A stretch of DNA of 64,000 nucleotides from Nodosilinea sp. P-1105 (lineage in GTDB: Bacteria > Cyanobacteriota > Cyanobacteriia > Phormidesmidales > Phormidesmidaceae): positions 1 through 64,000 of the forward strand of contig NZ_SMDQ01000002.1 of the NCBI RefSeq assembly GCF_012911975.1. Direction: 5' to 3'. Below, in pieces: positions 61,882 to 64,000 of the stretch. The stretch's first letter is position 1; each line of letters starts with the position of its first letter. The translations under genes were made by a program, and so were the position numbers. The notes under the pieces are model-generated. The model was given only the letters and a program-made list of their open reading frames with translations. It searched no databases and had not been told where the DNA came from.

Positions 61882-61942
61882 CTAAGTCCAGTTCGGGAGC
61901 TGGAGTTTTCCCACTGACAAAGCTCCAGGTGTCTGGACTTGG
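61882..61942 (-). repeat. dispersed nested-hairpin element, copy 3 (inverted)
   Basis: CTAAGTCCAG and CTGGACTTGG arms, with inner arms CTGGAGTT and AGCTCCAG. It is the reverse complement of copies 1 and 2 with some substitutions. It lies between two divergent genes. Confidence 0.88.
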
Positions 61943-61962
61943 ATTTGGTTTAAACCCCGCCT

Positions 61963-62535
61963 ATGGCTTCCCCCCCAGTTGATACCGCCCGGTTTTTTGT
62001 CGCCCTACTGCCACCTCCAGATGTGCAAGCACAAATTACCGCCATCAAACAGGACATTTGGCAGCAATTCCACAGCAAAGCCGCCCTCAACTCACCCCCT
62101 CACATTACGCTCCAACCGCCGTTTACCTGGCCGTTAGATCGCCTGCAAGCGCTAGAGCAACCCCTGGCGACGCTGGCTCAGCAACATTCCCCTGTGCCCA
62201 TACAGTTGTCAGGCTATGGCGCTTTCCCGCCCCGGGTAATTTACATCAATGTGCTGCGTCAAGGGCCATTAATGACATTGCAACCCGCCGTGATGGATCA
62301 CCTTGAAACCCACTGTGCCATTGTGGATGCTGTGGCCAAGCGTCGCCCCTTTGCCCCTCACATTACCGTGGGATTTCGCGATCTAAAGCCTGCGGCCTTC
62401 CGTCAAGCTTGGGAGGCCGTGAAGGATCAGCCCTTCTTGGCCCAATTCCTCACTCCGTCCTTGACCCTGTTGCGCCATGATGGCCACAAATGGCAAATTT
62501 TCTCCGAGTTTCTACTTAGTCGGCAAAACCCTTAG
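61963..62535 (+). CDS. 2'-5' RNA ligase family protein (ThpR/2H phosphoesterase)
   Basis: The 190-residue protein has both HxT catalytic motifs of the 2H superfamily: PHITLQPPF and PHITVGFRD. These enzymes open 2',3'-cyclic phosphates in RNA. Length is normal. Confidence 0.92.
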   Translation: MASPPVDTARFFVALLPPPDVQAQITAIKQDIWQQFHSKAALNSPPHITLQPPFTWPLDRLQALEQPLATLAQQHSPVPIQLSGYGAFPPRVIYINVLRQGPLMTLQPAVMDHLETHCAIVDAVAKRRPFAPHITVGFRDLKPAAFRQAWEAVKDQPFLAQFLTPSLTLLRHDGHKWQIFSEFLLSRQNP

Positions 62536-62586
62536 AGATTAAGGGTTGTGGAGTTTGTGTAGAACCCTAACAATGGGGACTCTTCC

Positions 62587-62616
62587 TTGACAATCAGCCA
62601 AACCGTAGCTTACTAT
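62587..62616 (+). promoter_or_regulatory. sigma-70-type promoter of the DUF4278 gene
   Basis: TTGACA (62587-62592) and TACTAT (62611-62616) are separated by 18 bp, giving a leader of about 130 nt. The -10 overlaps a GTA-N8-TAC match that I take as chance. Confidence 0.65.
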
Positions 62617-62755
62617 ACAGAAGTAATCGGAAAAACGTTCATCTCTCTCATTTTTCTTCAACTGGATCAGAGAGAGACGGAAGTAGGGACTGATCCCCCG
62701 AAGGAACGCGCCCCAATTTTTGGATCATCCTTTGATCTTTTTGGAGGCGACTCTT

Positions 62756-63208
62756 ATGAAACTCACTTATCGCGGCGTCAGCTACGACTATACTCCCCCC
62801 ACAGTGGAGTCCAACATAACCGATGATGTTGGTAAGTTCCGTGGTGTAGATATTCGGTTCCGCACCGTTAAGAAAGCTCCGGTTCAACAACCCACAGTGG
62901 ACTTAGTTTATCGTGGCGTGGCTTATCAAACGGGTACTCCTGCCGTGGCAGATGCTCCGGCCGTAGAGCCTACCCCTGTAACCACTGCGGCTGTGGCCAG
63001 TACTCCTGTCAACATCGAAGACAAAGCACGGATGCAGATGATCAATCGTCATCGTTCTGTGAAGCAGCGTCAGCAAGCGATGTTAGGCCGTCTGGCAACG
63101 GAAGCTGGTCTACCGATTGATGCAGCCAAGTACTGGAACCACATTCAAGGTAAGGTGCATCCCAGCTTTTGGGCCACCTATGGCCGTAGTGGTGCCGCAG
63201 CTAGCTAA
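62756..63208 (+). CDS. DUF4278 domain protein
   Basis: The 150-residue protein starts at ATG 62756, eight bases after TTGGAGG. It has two DUF4278-type motifs: MKLTYRGVSYDYTPP and VDLVYRGVAYQTG. A C-terminal conserved end follows (LPIDAAKYWNHIQGKVHPSF). Many members of the family accumulate in stress. A strong terminator follows. Confidence 0.9.
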   Translation: MKLTYRGVSYDYTPPTVESNITDDVGKFRGVDIRFRTVKKAPVQQPTVDLVYRGVAYQTGTPAVADAPAVEPTPVTTAAVASTPVNIEDKARMQMINRHRSVKQRQQAMLGRLATEAGLPIDAAKYWNHIQGKVHPSFWATYGRSGAAAS

Positions 63209-63233
63209 GCTCATCTGCTGCTAACTCATCATC

Positions 63234-63266
63234 AAAGCCGGAAGAGGTTTGCTCTTCCGGCTTTTT
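63234..63266 (+). terminator. terminator of the DUF4278 gene
   Basis: AAAGCCGGAAGAG/CTCTTCCGGCTTT hairpin followed by TT. Confidence 0.92.
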
Positions 63267-63319
63267 GTTGTGCTTGCTTTAGGATGACACTTGCCGAAAT
63301 TCCAACCCTAGGGCGGCGA

Positions 63320-63837
63320 TCGCATTGGTCAGGGGCAACGTGATCGCCAAGGTCAGTAAAGGGTTCAAGATCAATGACCATGTCACAAGCTGCTGCTATA
63401 CCGATGAACCAGGCATCGCCGGAAAAACCACCCAGCGATGCCGCAGCTTCTATCCGACATTTGGATGGTTTATCAGGGCAGTGGCTATGCCATGGGACAA
63501 CTAGCAGAAGATTTTGGGGCTAATTTAGGGGTCGGCCAGTCTAAAGTTAATGATGCTTTTAGCCAAGGTCTTAGCCTGTATTGGTTATTTCCAATTACAG
63601 GATCAGATTTCGGTGGTTTTGGGTCTGCCCTATCACTCCCAGGATCAGTTTGAACGCGAGAAAGAGCAGCTGATGAGCCTACTGCTTGGTCCCCATGTGA
63701 TGAGCTATCGCGGTGAACCCATGACTGTTCATATCCAGAAGGTTTGGGTGATGCCCGAAGGATATGGCAGCATTCTGTGGAATGAGGTTCAAGCCGCTGA
63801 CGTTGACTTTACGAAGCTGCCAGTGGCGATCGTATAG
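63320..63837 (+). pseudogene. ParM/StbA-like actin-family gene, frameshifted
   Basis: Two frames together give GSGYAMGQLAEDFGANLGVG then AKVLACIGYFQLQDQISVVL and GLPYHSQDQFEREKEQLMSL, as in the actin-like ParM/StbA proteins of cyanobacteria. The frame changes near 63555. The reading ends LPVAIV-TAG where the family would continue with a DxG phosphate loop. An earlier part with GNVIAKVSKGFKINDHVTSC lies in a third frame near 63340. Plasmid-type remnant. Confidence 0.6.
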
Positions 63838-63838
63838 C

Positions 63839-64000
63839 CAGTCCCTGGCGTTAATCGCAGCGGTCAATCAGCCCCAGGGCCAGCGGTTTTACTGTCTCCG
63901 GGGAGCTAGTAAGCCCACTAATCTGGATGATCTGTTACCTAACCTCAAGGAGAATTTTCCCCGGGAGATGTGTAACCGCCTGTTGGCTTGGTTCCCGGGG
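63839..64000 (+). CDS. open frame running off the window, unrecognised
   Basis: The frame reads SLALIAAVNQPQGQRFYCLR then GASKPTNLDDLLPNLKENFP and is open to the end. It shows protein-like composition with no stop over 54 codons. No start is visible, so it may continue from the frameshifted gene before it. Family not recognised. Confidence 0.35.

Noticed and set aside
62605-62618. GTAGCTTACTATAC, a GTA-N8-TAC (NtcA-type) match upstream of the DUF4278 gene
   Set aside because: It overlaps the -10 of a good TTGACA-N18-TACTAT promoter and has no second -10 at 21-23 nt. Such matches occur by chance about every 4 kb.
1-64000. tRNA, rRNA, tmRNA or intact insertion sequence
   Set aside because: I looked for T-loop GTTCGANTC contexts with acceptor stems and for transposase motifs with terminal repeats and found none; the few GTTCGA hits lie inside coding frames.

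Overview
The window looks like a chromosomal piece of a filamentous, Leptolyngbya-like cyanobacterium. The grounds are frequent GCGATCGC (HIP1-type) octamers, cyanobacterial families (DUF4278, DUF2811, XisH/XisI, a UPF0016 manganese exporter behind a yybP-ykoY leader, the Sll0784-0786 nitrogen-starvation genes), GTA-N8-TAC (NtcA-type) promoters and abundant short dispersed repeats. The genus is inference.

Layout. 0-4.9 kb: end of umuD and complete umuC, then a two-gene NB-ARC/TPR plus membrane-protein module on the minus strand, followed by a second diverged copy of the umuC 3' end, so the module is framed by direct repeats. 4.9-16.8 kb: a nitrogen-scavenging locus. It holds a NitT/TauT-type ABC ATPase and permease, an acyl-CoA-dehydrogenase-like flavoenzyme, OsmC, a nitrilase, a radical SAM enzyme, a TetR regulator, a glycosyltransferase, a GNAT and a substrate-binding protein. 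Four of these are Nit1C (cyanide/nitrile, nitrogen-starvation) families. NtcA-type promoters lie upstream of osmC and of the binding protein. 16.8-19.1 kb: sterol desaturase family, ArsR-rhodanese, and three decayed gene pieces. 19.1-25.95 kb: accessory island with a TIR-NB-ARC-TPR protein, a MazF-type toxin pair, HNH and xisH wreckage, xisI, an SDR and a VapBC-type pair.

25.98-35.4 kb: RNase III, an SDR, a DM13 protein, an EF-G paralogue, fasciclin lipoprotein, MFS/GPH symporter, flavodoxin-like reductase, a lipoprotein and an M23 peptidase. 35.7-42.9 kb: a peptide/nickel-type ABC operon ending in a hydantoin/Asp-Glu racemase, behind a third NtcA-type promoter. 43.2-46.1 kb: a large PlsY-PEP-synthase-like fusion. 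46.2-52 kb: membrane proteins, a Trypco1-type protein, MgtC, Mn-riboswitch-controlled exporter and MgtE. 52-53.6 kb is gene-free and repeat-rich. 53.7-56 kb: a ParA ATPase with a disordered coiled-coil partner that resembles a type 2 McdAB pair, DUF2811, and a cluster of DnaA-box-like sequences. 56-64 kb: BCCT transporter, SDR, dihydroorotase, YciI-SmpB, 2'-5' RNA ligase family, DUF4278 and a broken ParM-like gene at the right edge.

Themes. Nitrogen scavenging under probable NtcA control links 5-16 kb and 36-43 kb. Two NLR-like putative defence proteins sit in repeat-framed accessory segments. Three dispersed repeat families punctuate intergenic DNA, and in two places the repeat edge supplies the stop codon of the preceding gene. 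No rRNA, tRNA, CRISPR array or intact insertion sequence was recognised.
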